A DNA stretch of 64,000 nt, from contig NZ_BQYM01000014.1 of the NCBI RefSeq assembly GCF_026008515.1, positions 1 through 64,000 on the forward strand. The letters are read 5' to 3'. The notes beneath the pieces were generated by a model, which had not been told where the DNA came from, ran no database searches, and worked only from the letters and a program-made list of their open reading frames with translations. Position numbers and translations under genes: made by a program. This document shows, one piece after another, positions 1-8,633 of the stretch. The first letter of the stretch is position 1; the number at the start of each line of letters is the position of its first letter. The stretch comes from Hoyosella levis (GTDB taxonomy: Bacteria > Actinomycetota > Actinomycetes > Mycobacteriales > Mycobacteriaceae).

Positions 1-641
1 ATCGAGTTCGAGCAGAGATCGACTATGATGACTTCCGCCGCATAGGTATTGGTGTCCATATCTCGGGGGGAACGCCCCTGCAACGGAGTGAGCGGCTCCG
101 TGCCGACCAGTCGCACGAGGGGCCGGCCCCAGAACTGGCCCGGCCCGCTCCCGCCGGGCTTGTTCAGCAGTACCCACTCCACCATGTGCACGTAGCCGGG
201 CGGGAAGAACTTGGCCGGATCGGCATCCCGGCCGGTGTCGCGGTGCTGCATGGATTGGTCGTGCACGATGGTGGAATCGCTGGTGTCGGCGGTCGCGAGC
301 CGCCAGGCCTGCGCGGTCGCCACCGCGCGAAACGTCCCATCGTCCCGCTGGGCCTCGAGCTCCGCGCGCAGGAGCTCGACCTTGCGTCCCGGGCGAGTGA
401 CGTGGGCGCGGACGCGGCATTCAGTGAGCGGGATCGGTCCGAGGATCTCGACCGCCACTCGCGAGAGCCGGGCATCGTCGCGCGGCTCGCACTGCTCGAG
501 CGCGCGCACCAGCAGTGCCGCGGGCGGGGAACCGTGCTGCATGGAGGATGACCACACGCTCACCGTCGAGCTGGTGGGCTGGACGTGCTCCCACTCGGAG
601 TCGCCCCGCCCAGGGAGAGGCAGGTAGAACGGCTGCGCCAT
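1..641 (-). CDS. Thioesterase family protein (TesB/4HBT-like), 3' end cut by window edge
   Basis: The minus strand is open from an ATG at 641 to the window edge: 213 codons are visible with no stop, so the C-terminus is missing. The protein begins MAQPFYLPLPGRG and contains a hot-dog-like stretch with MQHGSPPAALL near residue 35, followed by a strand pattern typical of actinobacterial acyl-CoA thioesterases of the TesB/4HBT_3 group. Such enzymes hydrolyse acyl-CoA thioesters in the cytoplasm. It lies 109 bp after the SDR gene in the same direction and may be the last gene of the hydroxylase/SDR operon. The family call comes from overall resemblance; no catalytic residue was pinned down. Confidence 0.7.
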   Translation of the reverse strand, partial: MAQPFYLPLPGRGDSEWEHVQPTSSTVSVWSSSMQHGSPPAALLVRALEQCEPRDDARLSRVAVEILGPIPLTECRVRAHVTRPGRKVELLRAELEAQRDDGTFRAVATAQAWRLATADTSDSTIVHDQSMQHRDTGRDADPAKFFPPGYVHMVEWVLLNKPGGSGPGQFWGRPLVRLVGTEPLTPLQGRSPRDMDTNTYAAEVIIVDLCSNS

Positions 642-750
642 CGAGGTTCCTTCGCTTGATTCCAGCACCAGCGCGCGAGTGCGCCTGGGACATCGTGACC
701 AGCTTATCGGGCGGGAGGGCCAGCCCTGCTCGGGTGCGGCCGCGCTTGAA

Positions 751-1620
751 CTAGATGCCCATGCGCCACACCAGGGCATCCACCGCGCGCGGGGAGAGCG
801 CCCCGATCGCGCGGAGCGCGTGGGCGTAGCGCGGGTGCACCTCTACCGGCCGTGTGCGGATAGCGTCGATGATCCACTCCGCGGCACGTTCCGGGCTGAT
901 CGCGGGGGCCGTGGCGTACTTGGCCGTCGGGGCGATCATCGCCGTGCGCACCAGCGGGAAACCGATCGTGGAGATGTGCACGCCGTGGGGCCTGGTCTCG
1001 GCGCCGAGGCTGCGGCCAAACGCGCCGAGCGCGGCCTTCGATGCGTGATAGGCCGTGAACAACGGCATGGAGCCAGCAGCGACCCCCCAGGTCGCGACAT
1101 TGATGATGTGCCCGGAGCGGGCCTCGAGCATGGACGGCAGCAGCGCCATCGCCAGCCGTGCCGCGCCGAAGTAGTTCACCGCGATGGTGCGCTCGTAGTC
1201 ATGGAAGCGATCCGCGGCCTCGGCTCCACTGCGGCGGATGGACCGGCCTGCGTTGTTCACCAGTACGTCCACCCGTCCATGCCGCGCGAGGATCTCCTTG
1301 GCCAGGCGAGCGGTGTCCTCCGCGCTCGTCAGGTCACCGGTGAGTGCCTCCGCCGCGCCACCGGCCGCGAGGATCTCGTCACGGACCTCATGCAGCGCCT
1401 TTGCACCCCGGGCGACCAGGAACAGCGTGGCGCCGTGCGCGGCGAGAGCGAGCGCGGTGGCCCGGCCCACACCGCTCGAAGCTCCGGTCACGACGATGAC
1501 CCTGCTCGCGATGGAGTTCCTCCGGGAACGCTCGAGCTGCCCCGGAATGATCGAGCGCACGGTGTCGGTGATCCGCTGCGGCGGGTTGAGCAGGTAGTGC
1601 ATGGCGGGCTTGCGTCTCAT
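751..1620 (-). CDS. Short-chain dehydrogenase/reductase (SDR)
   Basis: A 289-residue classical SDR. It shows the nucleotide-binding motif TGASSGVG (residues 45-52), the NNAG motif (122-125) and the catalytic YHASK (Tyr191, Lys195). Where SDRs usually carry the catalytic Ser, about 13-14 residues before the Tyr, this protein reads NVATW, so Thr177 may replace it. An N-terminal extension of about 38 residues precedes the Rossmann fold. The ATG at 1620 follows a GGGAG Shine-Dalgarno sequence at good spacing. It starts 34 bp after the DUF6670-like gene, so the genes probably share a transcript and act on the same lipid or alcohol/ketone intermediate. The substrate cannot be read from the sequence. 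Confidence 0.85.
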   Translation of the reverse strand: MRRKPAMHYLLNPPQRITDTVRSIIPGQLERSRRNSIASRVIVVTGASSGVGRATALALAAHGATLFLVARGAKALHEVRDEILAAGGAAEALTGDLTSAEDTARLAKEILARHGRVDVLVNNAGRSIRRSGAEAADRFHDYERTIAVNYFGAARLAMALLPSMLEARSGHIINVATWGVAAGSMPLFTAYHASKAALGAFGRSLGAETRPHGVHISTIGFPLVRTAMIAPTAKYATAPAISPERAAEWIIDAIRTRPVEVHPRYAHALRAIGALSPRAVDALVWRMGI

Positions 1621-1653
1621 GCGCGGGCTCCCTTTCCGAGTAGTGGCTCGTGG

Positions 1654-2757
1654 TCAAGCATGGGGCTCCGGGAGGCAGTCGATCCACTCCAGGTAGCCAG
1701 TGGTGGTGATGGGCCTGCCGCGCCATTCGCCCTCGTAGGTGCAGGCCGCGACGTAGCCGCGCCCGTGGCCGTAGCGTGGCTCGGAATCCACGCGTGCCAG
1801 GAGCTTGCCCACGATCTCGTCGCTGTCGCTGCTCCGCACGGTCCACCGCATGAGCTCCGGGATCCGCATCGTTCGCCCCAGCGGATCGATGGCAGGGGCA
1901 GGGCGGTGCTCGAGCACCTCGAGGGTGACATCGTCATGGACCTCGGCGGGCCCGTCCACCGATCGCAGGTGCGCCAGCCGGCAGGCGGTGGAGCCCGCGG
2001 CCTGCACATCGGTGAGCAGCAACTGCGTCCGCTCATCGAGATTGACGATCTGGTAGGTGAAGAAGTCCACGGGAAGCTTCGCGGATTCGGGCAGCGGTCG
2101 CGGCGTCAGCGCCTGGGGAGACATGCATCGCGCGTACTCGACCGTGCACAGGTCCGAGATCCGCGTGGTTCCCCGCTCGTCGGTGAGCGTTCCCGTCACC
2201 GTGGCGAGGAGGCTGAAATGGTCGTAGGGGGGAGTGCGAACAAACCAGGAAGCGTGATCGGTCGCGACGACGGCAAGGTCCACCTCGAGGTGCTTGTATC
2301 GGCCCCGTACCTGGTACCGGGGATGGTCCGCGGTGATGGTGAGATCCTCGCCCCACGAGAGCACGGACCCGTCCTCGAGGAAATCGCAATCGCGCCGCGC
2401 GTCATAAGCCTGGTAGTGATGATGCGGTCCGGTCGCCGTGGTGGACAGGACGGTCGCGGTGTCGCGGGCGTCGGGCACCGCGAGGTAGTCGTTGTCGAAG
2501 CAGCGGGTGCCGGTGGCGCCAATGAAGGTCATCGTGTTCAGGAACCGGTAGGGCTCGGGCAGCCTCGGCAGGAAGACCCCGTAGTGCGTCCATGCCCAGC
2601 GGCGGGACCCCACGTGCGGTCGCATCATCGTGGGCTTGTCGAACGGCGTCGTCGAGGAGCTCATCCGGTGATCGAGGCGGGGCCCGACATGGTCGATCAG
2701 CAGGCGGGTGCCGAGCCCGAGTGCCTTGCGCGGGAACGCTGCAGCGAGGTTGCTCAT
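1654..2757 (-). CDS. DUF6670-like protein, possibly lipocalin/AttH-type
   Basis: A 367-residue soluble protein without signal peptide or membrane segments. It is beta-rich with many aromatic and His residues, for example GPHHHYQAYD and RYKHLEVDL. This resembles the AttH/hydroxyneurosporene-synthase-type lipocalin folds; I associate it with the uncharacterised DUF6670 family, from memory only. The ATG at 2757 overlaps the stop of the upstream hydroxylase gene by 4 bp (ATGA), which fixes the start despite a longer open frame upstream. The coupling suggests it binds or modifies the hydroxylase product. No catalytic residues are recognised. Confidence 0.7.
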   Translation of the reverse strand: MSNLAAAFPRKALGLGTRLLIDHVGPRLDHRMSSSTTPFDKPTMMRPHVGSRRWAWTHYGVFLPRLPEPYRFLNTMTFIGATGTRCFDNDYLAVPDARDTATVLSTTATGPHHHYQAYDARRDCDFLEDGSVLSWGEDLTITADHPRYQVRGRYKHLEVDLAVVATDHASWFVRTPPYDHFSLLATVTGTLTDERGTTRISDLCTVEYARCMSPQALTPRPLPESAKLPVDFFTYQIVNLDERTQLLLTDVQAAGSTACRLAHLRSVDGPAEVHDDVTLEVLEHRPAPAIDPLGRTMRIPELMRWTVRSSDSDEIVGKLLARVDSEPRYGHGRGYVAACTYEGEWRGRPITTTGYLEWIDCLPEPHA

Positions 2758-3689
2758 GCGCTTGCCTCCTCGGCTTGGGGGGTCGCTGTCGATGGTGCCT
2801 GCCGCGGCTTCCATCCGGGCGGGGCGAAGATGAAGCCGAGCTTGTCGCGCCAGGATCTGGCCGAGCGTACATCGCGAAAGATGTTGCCGTACTCGTGGTA
2901 TTGCAGCTTGAAGACGTTGTAGGTGCCCACTGGCGTGGTCAGCCCGTACCTGGGTCGATGCAGCTCCTCCTGGAACGTGCCGAGCAAGCGATCCCAGATG
3001 ATCAGCACGCCGCCGTAGTTCTTGTCGAGGTACTCGGGGTCGCTGCCGTGGTGCACGCGGTGGTGCGATGGGGTGTTCAGGACAAGCTCGAAGGGCCGGG
3101 GGAGCTTGCCGATCGTCTCGGTGTGCACAAAGAACTGGTAGACGAGATTGAGCCCGAACGCCACGTAGATGGTCCAGGGGGAGAACCCGAGCAGGGGGAG
3201 CGGGGCCCAGAAGATTGCCTCGGACCAGGGGTTCCACTTCTGCCGCAGCGCGGTTCCGAGATTGAAGAACTCGGAGGAATGGTGGGCCTGGTGAGCGGCC
3301 CAGCCGATGCGTACCCGGTGCGAGAAGCGATGGTTGCAGTACCAGGCGATGTCGACGATCACGAAGAGCAGGACCCAGTACCACCAGGTGTCGGTGGGCA
3401 GGTGCCAGGGCGCGAGGTAGGTGAACAGGAAGACGAACGCCACCATGGTGAGCAGCTTGAACAGGGCCATGAAGACGAGCGCGCCCGCGCCCATGCTCAG
3501 GCTGGTGCGCGTGTCGATCCCGAGGTGCCCGAGGGGCCGCGGTCCTGCTGCTTCGATGCCCGCTGCGTCTTGCGCGGCCTCACGGTGGTGGTGCCGCAGC
3601 GCGATCGCCTCGATCGCGATGAATACGGCGAACACGGGCAGTGCGTAGAGGATCGGGTTCTCGATCTGCTGCCAGATGTCGTGGAGCAT
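2754..3689 (-). CDS. Sterol desaturase / fatty acid hydroxylase family membrane protein
   Basis: A 311-residue membrane di-iron enzyme. It carries the diagnostic histidine boxes HRFSH (residues 120-124), HQAHH (133-137) and HHRVHH (209-214), with hydrophobic segments at about 12-30, 68-92, 102-118 and 165-187. Members use O2 and a di-iron centre to hydroxylate or desaturate lipids at the membrane. It is the first gene of a minus-strand operon (hydroxylase, DUF6670-like, SDR, probably thioesterase) and is divergent from a TetR gene with a strong palindrome between them. The lipid substrate (sterol-like, carotenoid or fatty acyl) is unknown. The Ala/Glu/Pro-rich C-terminal tail looks disordered. 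Confidence 0.9.
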   Translation of the reverse strand: MLHDIWQQIENPILYALPVFAVFIAIEAIALRHHHREAAQDAAGIEAAGPRPLGHLGIDTRTSLSMGAGALVFMALFKLLTMVAFVFLFTYLAPWHLPTDTWWYWVLLFVIVDIAWYCNHRFSHRVRIGWAAHQAHHSSEFFNLGTALRQKWNPWSEAIFWAPLPLLGFSPWTIYVAFGLNLVYQFFVHTETIGKLPRPFELVLNTPSHHRVHHGSDPEYLDKNYGGVLIIWDRLLGTFQEELHRPRYGLTTPVGTYNVFKLQYHEYGNIFRDVRSARSWRDKLGFIFAPPGWKPRQAPSTATPQAEEASA

Positions 3690-3704
3690 CGCTGCACCTC
3701 CTAA

Positions 3705-3735
3705 TTGACCAAGTAGTAAGTTACTATTTAGTCAA
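3705..3735. promoter_or_regulatory. Probable TetR operator, 31-bp inverted repeat
   Basis: Two 15-bp arms around a single central G: the left arm TTGACCAAGTAGTAA matches the reverse complement of the right arm at 13 of 15 positions. The stretch is much more AT-rich than its surroundings. It lies just upstream of the hydroxylase operon (start at 3689) and 43 bp before the TetR gene, the classic place for an autoregulatory TetR operator controlling both directions. Confidence 0.8.
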
Positions 3736-3778
3736 ACCCGGGTGGCCGCGTCAATACCCCCTGCCCGCGAATGCTTGG

Positions 3779-4390
3779 ATGGAGACCATGGCCACAGCCG
3801 GAACCAAAGGAGTGCCCCGCCCCGAGCGGGAGCGCCAGATCCTCGACGTCGCCGCCGATCACATCGGGCGTGTGGGCTACGCAGGGCTATCCCTCGCCGA
3901 GGTCGCCAGCCAGGCCGGAGTCTCAAAACCACTGGTGTACGGCTACTTCGGCACCAAGGATGGCCTCTACGCCGCGTGCGTCGAGCGCGCGGCCGCCGTC
4001 CTCGCTGATGCCATCGAGAACGCCATCGCCAGCACCGCCAGCCTGGAGATGGCGCAACACACGCTCGATGCGATCTTCGCTGCCCTCGAGCCACGCCCGC
4101 ACGACTGGAACGTGCTCTTCGATCGCTCCGCGCCCCGCGAAGGACCAGCAGGGGACACGGTCCGCATCGCCCGCCGGCGCATCGCCAGCCAGGCTGCGCG
4201 CGGCATCGCCACCGTGTTCGATGCCACCGGCATCACCGACCCCAACGACCTCTCCGCGCTCACCGACGTCTGGATGGGCGCGGTGACCTCGCTCGTCAAC
4301 TGGTGGCTCCGGCACCCCGAGCAGACCGCTGCCGACATGAGCGCGCGCAGCAAGCGCCTCATCGACGCGCTGGCCACCGGTCAGCGCTGA
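3779..4390 (+). CDS. TetR/AcrR family transcriptional regulator
   Basis: About 203 residues. The N-terminal helix-turn-helix is typical of TetR: SLAEVASQAGVSKP followed by LVYGYFGTKDGLY at about residues 40-67. The C-terminal helical domain is the presumed ligand pocket. Two starts are possible, ATG at 3779 or at 3788 (the latter gives MATAG), and neither has a clearly better ribosome site. An open frame continues upstream but would run through the operator. The divergent arrangement and the palindrome at 3705-3735 suggest that it represses the hydroxylase operon and itself, probably relieved by a lipid-like ligand. Confidence 0.88.
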   Translation: METMATAGTKGVPRPERERQILDVAADHIGRVGYAGLSLAEVASQAGVSKPLVYGYFGTKDGLYAACVERAAAVLADAIENAIASTASLEMAQHTLDAIFAALEPRPHDWNVLFDRSAPREGPAGDTVRIARRRIASQAARGIATVFDATGITDPNDLSALTDVWMGAVTSLVNWWLRHPEQTAADMSARSKRLIDALATGQR

Positions 4391-4410
4391 GGCGCGCCAT
4401 CGTGGCTGGG

Positions 4411-5304
4411 CTATGCCACCCGGCGGTCGGTGTGCTCCGCGAGATCCGGCAAGGTCCACCAGCTGCCAAGCTCGACGTCGGCGCTACCCCGGGGGCTGAA
4501 GAACGACATCCCGCTGCCGGGATACGGCGTGGTCTCGCCAAACCACACCACGCCCTCGTGGTCATACAGATCGACGCGCAGGAAGTCGAACGGAGCACCG
4601 ATCCGCGCCGCTGCCTCCAGCATCCGGTCCAGGCTGTCAGGACGAGGCATGGGGGCGCCCAGTTGCTTGCGCGAGCGCAGATCGTACGGCGTCCAGTCCG
4701 GCGTGTAGGTGTTGATCGTGCGCCCCGCGTCGACACTGGTCATCACCAGGCGCGGAACGCCATCGAACACGAAGAACTTGAAGTCGGAGGGTGGAGTGCT
4801 GCCATCCCCGATCATTTCTTCGATGATGAACATCGGACGTGCCCTGCTGTAGGCCCACTCGCCGCCGAGCTCCCAGTTCGGATTCTCCAGCCAGTTGCTC
4901 GTTCGAGCCATCAGGTCGTCGATGTCCGGCGTTCCCTCGCCGAGGATCACGATTCCGGAGGAACGGTGGTTCGGCTTGAGCACCCAGCGGTGCGGAAGCG
5001 TGATATCCGCGAGCTCGCGCAGGTCCCGGCCACTCCACAAGGTGCGGGGCACGCGCACCATGTCCCCTGCGCTATGCCAGGCAAGCTCCTTCATGCGGAG
5101 CTTGTCGCACGTGCCCGCCAGCAGTTCCCGCCGGTCCTTCAGAATGCGCCAGTTCACCTTCTCGGTGAACGTTCGTGGGTGGCGGAGCCGAGGTGGGCGC
5201 CCCATCGCCAGGATGTACCCGTAGGAGCGGCGTGCCGTCACCGGCATCGCTCGCACCATCGCTAGATGCGCCCGGGACAGGTAGCGCGTCGCGGTAGAGA
5301 TCAT
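4411..5304 (-). CDS. TupA-like ATP-grasp ligase, last gene of the NRPS operon
   Basis: A 297-residue protein resembling ATP-grasp enzymes of the TupA (teichuronopeptide biosynthesis) type. Visible family landmarks are an N-terminal RTFTEKVNWRIL, CDKLRMKELA, a KPNHRSSG loop, FIIEEMIGDG, the SDFKFFVFDG strand, and C-terminal FLRVDLYDHEG with FGETTPYPGSG holding likely Mg/ATP ligands. These enzymes join a carboxylate to an amine using ATP, or transfer peptide-like groups. Its ATG overlaps the NRPS stop by 4 bp (ATGA), so it is translationally coupled to that gene. Since no thioesterase domain is present in the operon, it is a candidate for extending, capping or releasing the peptide. That role is inference. 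Confidence 0.82.
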   Translation of the reverse strand: MISTATRYLSRAHLAMVRAMPVTARRSYGYILAMGRPPRLRHPRTFTEKVNWRILKDRRELLAGTCDKLRMKELAWHSAGDMVRVPRTLWSGRDLRELADITLPHRWVLKPNHRSSGIVILGEGTPDIDDLMARTSNWLENPNWELGGEWAYSRARPMFIIEEMIGDGSTPPSDFKFFVFDGVPRLVMTSVDAGRTINTYTPDWTPYDLRSRKQLGAPMPRPDSLDRMLEAAARIGAPFDFLRVDLYDHEGVVWFGETTPYPGSGMSFFSPRGSADVELGSWWTLPDLAEHTDRRVA

Positions 5305-8300
5305 GATCGCGGAGTTCCTTTCTTCGCGGGCTCTCGGTCCGGCATATCTTCCGGAGCTCCTGTGCTTGCCTCGACGAGTTGTGCCAGAGTGGCGATGGTT
5401 GTCCCGCGCTCGAGGAAGTCGGCGAGCGTCACGTGCACTCCGAGCTCGCTCTCGATCCGGGAAACGACTCGCGCGGCCAGCAGGGAGTGACCACCGAGGT
5501 CGAAGAATGTCGCGCGCGTGTCTGTCACCGGGCTCCCGAGCAGCCCCGACCAGATCCGGGCCAGCTGCCGCTGCGCCGGGGTCGACGGCTCCTCCGCCAT
5601 CACGTCGTCGTTCCCAGACCCGTTGATGCCATCGCCAGTCCTGCCCCATCCGGAACCCGGGCCTGGTAGCGCGGCGCGGTCGAGCTTTCCGCTCTGGAGC
5701 CTCGGGAGGGTGGGCAAGAGTACCCAAGCCGTGGGCACCATGTACTCCGGCAGGCGCGAGCGCAGCCAGTCACGCAGCTCTGCCACACCGGGAGCGTCGC
5801 TGCTCACGACATATCCGATCAGGCGTGGCTGGCCGTCTTGGCCAGGCCGCATGGCCACGGCCGCTGCCTCCACGCCCGGATGCTCGCTGAGCGCTGCCTC
5901 GATCTCTCCTGGCTCGATGCGGAAGCCGCGCAGCTTGATCTGCTCGTCGAGCCGACCGAGGTGCTGCAGCCGGCCATCCGCGAGCAATCGGCCGCGGTCG
6001 CCGGTACGGTACGCCCGGCCCCCCTCGTTCGCCGGGGCAAGGCCATCGGGAACGAATCGGCTGGCGGTCAGCCCTGGCCGGTTGATGTAGCCGCGCGCGA
6101 TGCCGCGGCCAGCGATCACCACCTCGCCGGGAACCCCCGTGGGCAGCAATCTTCCGTGCACGTCCATGACCAGCACCCGGGTCCCCGGGAACGGGATCCC
6201 CACGGTAATCGGTTCGCCCGCCCGCACGAGCCCGCCGCCGGCATATACCGTCGCCTCGGTCGGGCCCCAGCCATTCCACACCCTGCGGCAGCACGCGAGC
6301 AGGTCGGAGGCGAGGGCCTCAGGCAGGGGCTCGCCGACGCTGCCCGCAGTAAGATCATGCTTTCCCTGCCACCCGGCAGCCAGGAGCGCGCTCCACGCGG
6401 TCGGGGTCGCGCAGAGCAACGTCGGCGCGGACTGGTCGATCAAGCGGGCGAGGAGGCGCGGATCCTGGATCTGCTCGCTGGTGGCGAGGATGATCGTCCC
6501 ACCCGCGACCAGCGTCGGGAAGATGTCCCCGACCGACACATCGAAGGCATACGAGCTCACCGACAGCACCCTGTCCCGGCTGGCCAGCCCAACGGCGCCG
6601 GGCATCGCCGCCACCAGGTGCGCGACGTTGCCGTGCTCGACCTGCACACCCTTGGGGGCGCCGGTGGAACCCGAGGTGTAGATGATGTAGGCCAGGTCCG
6701 TCGCGATGCTCTCGGGCCGCGGTCGCGCAGGAGTCGGAGGCGTGCCCGCCGCGTGCTCGATCACCAGTACTGCCATGCCCTCGGCAGGCACGGCGTGGCG
6801 CGTGCCCGCGTCCGTGAGGATCACCCTTGCTCCGGCGTCGGCGATCATGAACCGGACGCGCGAGGCGGGGTGGGTCTTCTCGAGCGGCAGGTAGGCCGCC
6901 CCGGACATCAGGATCCCGAGCAAGGCCGGGACCAGGTCGATGGTGCGGTCGAGAACCACGGCCACTACATCGCCGCGGCCGACACCCTCTGTCGCCAGCA
7001 GATCGGCGATCTCGTGGGCCCGTTCCACCATCCCGGCGTAGGTCAGCTGCCGCCCGCCAACCTCCACCGCCACTGCATCAGGGGCAAGCCGGGCCTGCTC
7101 GAGAACTAGCTGGTGGACCGCGCGGAACTGCCCGGCCGGGACCGCGGGATTGAAGACGGCGAGCTGGTTGTGGCGATCTGTGGCAGCCGGGCCCGTGATC
7201 TCGCTGAGCGGGCGTCCAGGCTGGTCGGCAGCTCGCCGGAGGACCATCAGGAAATGATGCGCCATGAGCCGGGCCGTCGGATCGTCGAACAGCGCCGAGT
7301 CGGCGATCAGGCGACCAGAGATGGAGCCGTCGGGCTGCTCGTCGAGCTCGACGCTGATGTCGCAGACAGCGCTGACCGGGATGTCGGCAAGCGCGTTGTC
7401 CATCTGGGGCGAGCTCCAGTCAGGATCGGGCGACGCCGGGGGAGGCTCTAGGGCCAGCAAAGCATGGAAGACGGGATTCGCGCGGGGATCGCGCGGCAGG
7501 TTGAGGGCGCGCACCAGGTGGCTGAATGGCACCGCGCAGTCCAGAGCCGCGAGTATCTCGCTGCGGGTAGCGCCTATCAGCTCCTCGAACGACATGGTGC
7601 GTGCCAGCGGCACGCGCAGCACGACCGTGTTCAGGCAGTAGCCGGCCATTGACGCGAAGGCCGGGCGGCGAAGATCGCTGGCGATGGCAAAACTGGCTTC
7701 CCCCTCCTCGGTATACCGTGCTAGCCAGAACGCATAGCCCGCGGCGACCGCCTGGAACAGGCTCGCTCCGCGCCTGGCAGCGACCTCCCGCAGCCGCTCT
7801 ACGGTCCGGGGAGAAAGGTGAAGCTGAACGGCAGTGCCAGCGAAAGCACGGCGCACTGGGCGCGGATGATCATGCGGCAGCTCCGGCGGAGCCAGCCCCG
7901 CGAGCCGCTTCCGGCACTGGTCCACGCGGCGCGCGGCCTCGGGGCCGCGGAGCCAGTCCTGCTCCCACGATGCAAAGTCCCGGTACTGCGCGACAGGAGC
8001 GGGGAGCGATGGCACGACCCCCTCGGACCGCGCCTGGTAGAGGCGAATGAGCTCGGGAAGCACGATCGTGTTGATGGTGACCCCGTCGAAGACGATGTGG
8101 TGCGCCGCGAGGAACAGGTAGTGATCGTCACCAGCCATCCGGACAAGATGTGGCCGGAGCGGGGGACCGGCCGCGAGGTCATACGGGCGCAGGACGTCCT
8201 GGGCCACGAGCTCCCGCGCCGCGACCATCGCGTCCTCGGCGGCCAGCGAGCTGAAGTCAGCGAGCGGAAGCTCGTAGGGGCTGGGCTCGCTGATGATCTG

Positions 8301-8633
8301 GCGAGGCTCGCCGTCGACCTCGGCGAACGAGGTCCGCCACGCCTCATGGCGGCGCACGATCTCGTTGAACGCCCAGCGGAAAGCGGGAGCATCGAAGTCT
8401 CCAGTCTTTCGCAGGGTGACGATCTCGTTGTAGGCAGTCGTCCCGGGCGCGTAGGTCGCGAAGTACCAGAGCTGCGCCTGGGCAGCGGACAGCCGCGAAG
8501 GCCCCTCCGGCCGGTGCCCGGGTCCGGCAGCGGGGCGCGCGCGCTGATCGCCGGCATTGCCAAGACCGCGGAGGCGGCGGCGCAGCAAGGCCTGGCGGGC
8601 CTCGTCCAAGTTGGTGCCTCGTTCCGACGTCAT
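5301..8633 (-). CDS. Nonribosomal peptide synthetase, C-A-PCP module
   Basis: A 1110-residue single elongation module. The condensation domain spans about 45-470 with the catalytic HHIVFDG motif (His at 178-179). The adenylation domain spans about 480-1000 with TSGSTGAPKG near 650, the FDVSVGD stretch (A4), NGWGPTE (A5) and YRTGD (A7). The carrier domain has FFDLGGHSLL with phosphopantetheine Ser near 1050. No thioesterase, reductase or epimerase follows. The ATG at 8633 overlaps the P450 stop by 4 bp; a GTG three codons upstream is an alternative. It should condense a donor aminoacyl group from the A-PCP protein with a second amino acid. The substrate of the A domain is not predictable with confidence here. 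Confidence 0.95.
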   Translation of the reverse strand: MTSERGTNLDEARQALLRRRLRGLGNAGDQRARPAAGPGHRPEGPSRLSAAQAQLWYFATYAPGTTAYNEIVTLRKTGDFDAPAFRWAFNEIVRRHEAWRTSFAEVDGEPRQIISEPSPYELPLADFSSLAAEDAMVAARELVAQDVLRPYDLAAGPPLRPHLVRMAGDDHYLFLAAHHIVFDGVTINTIVLPELIRLYQARSEGVVPSLPAPVAQYRDFASWEQDWLRGPEAARRVDQCRKRLAGLAPPELPHDHPRPVRRAFAGTAVQLHLSPRTVERLREVAARRGASLFQAVAAGYAFWLARYTEEGEASFAIASDLRRPAFASMAGYCLNTVVLRVPLARTMSFEELIGATRSEILAALDCAVPFSHLVRALNLPRDPRANPVFHALLALEPPPASPDPDWSSPQMDNALADIPVSAVCDISVELDEQPDGSISGRLIADSALFDDPTARLMAHHFLMVLRRAADQPGRPLSEITGPAATDRHNQLAVFNPAVPAGQFRAVHQLVLEQARLAPDAVAVEVGGRQLTYAGMVERAHEIADLLATEGVGRGDVVAVVLDRTIDLVPALLGILMSGAAYLPLEKTHPASRVRFMIADAGARVILTDAGTRHAVPAEGMAVLVIEHAAGTPPTPARPRPESIATDLAYIIYTSGSTGAPKGVQVEHGNVAHLVAAMPGAVGLASRDRVLSVSSYAFDVSVGDIFPTLVAGGTIILATSEQIQDPRLLARLIDQSAPTLLCATPTAWSALLAAGWQGKHDLTAGSVGEPLPEALASDLLACCRRVWNGWGPTEATVYAGGGLVRAGEPITVGIPFPGTRVLVMDVHGRLLPTGVPGEVVIAGRGIARGYINRPGLTASRFVPDGLAPANEGGRAYRTGDRGRLLADGRLQHLGRLDEQIKLRGFRIEPGEIEAALSEHPGVEAAAVAMRPGQDGQPRLIGYVVSSDAPGVAELRDWLRSRLPEYMVPTAWVLLPTLPRLQSGKLDRAALPGPGSGWGRTGDGINGSGNDDVMAEEPSTPAQRQLARIWSGLLGSPVTDTRATFFDLGGHSLLAARVVSRIESELGVHVTLADFLERGTTIATLAQLVEASTGAPEDMPDREPAKKGTPRS

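Noticed and set aside
679-2922. Plus-strand open frame of about 750 codons opposite the SDR and DUF6670-like genes
   Set aside because: Antisense shadow; Arg/Gly/His-rich product without motifs. The minus strand carries SDR motifs and operon-like overlaps.
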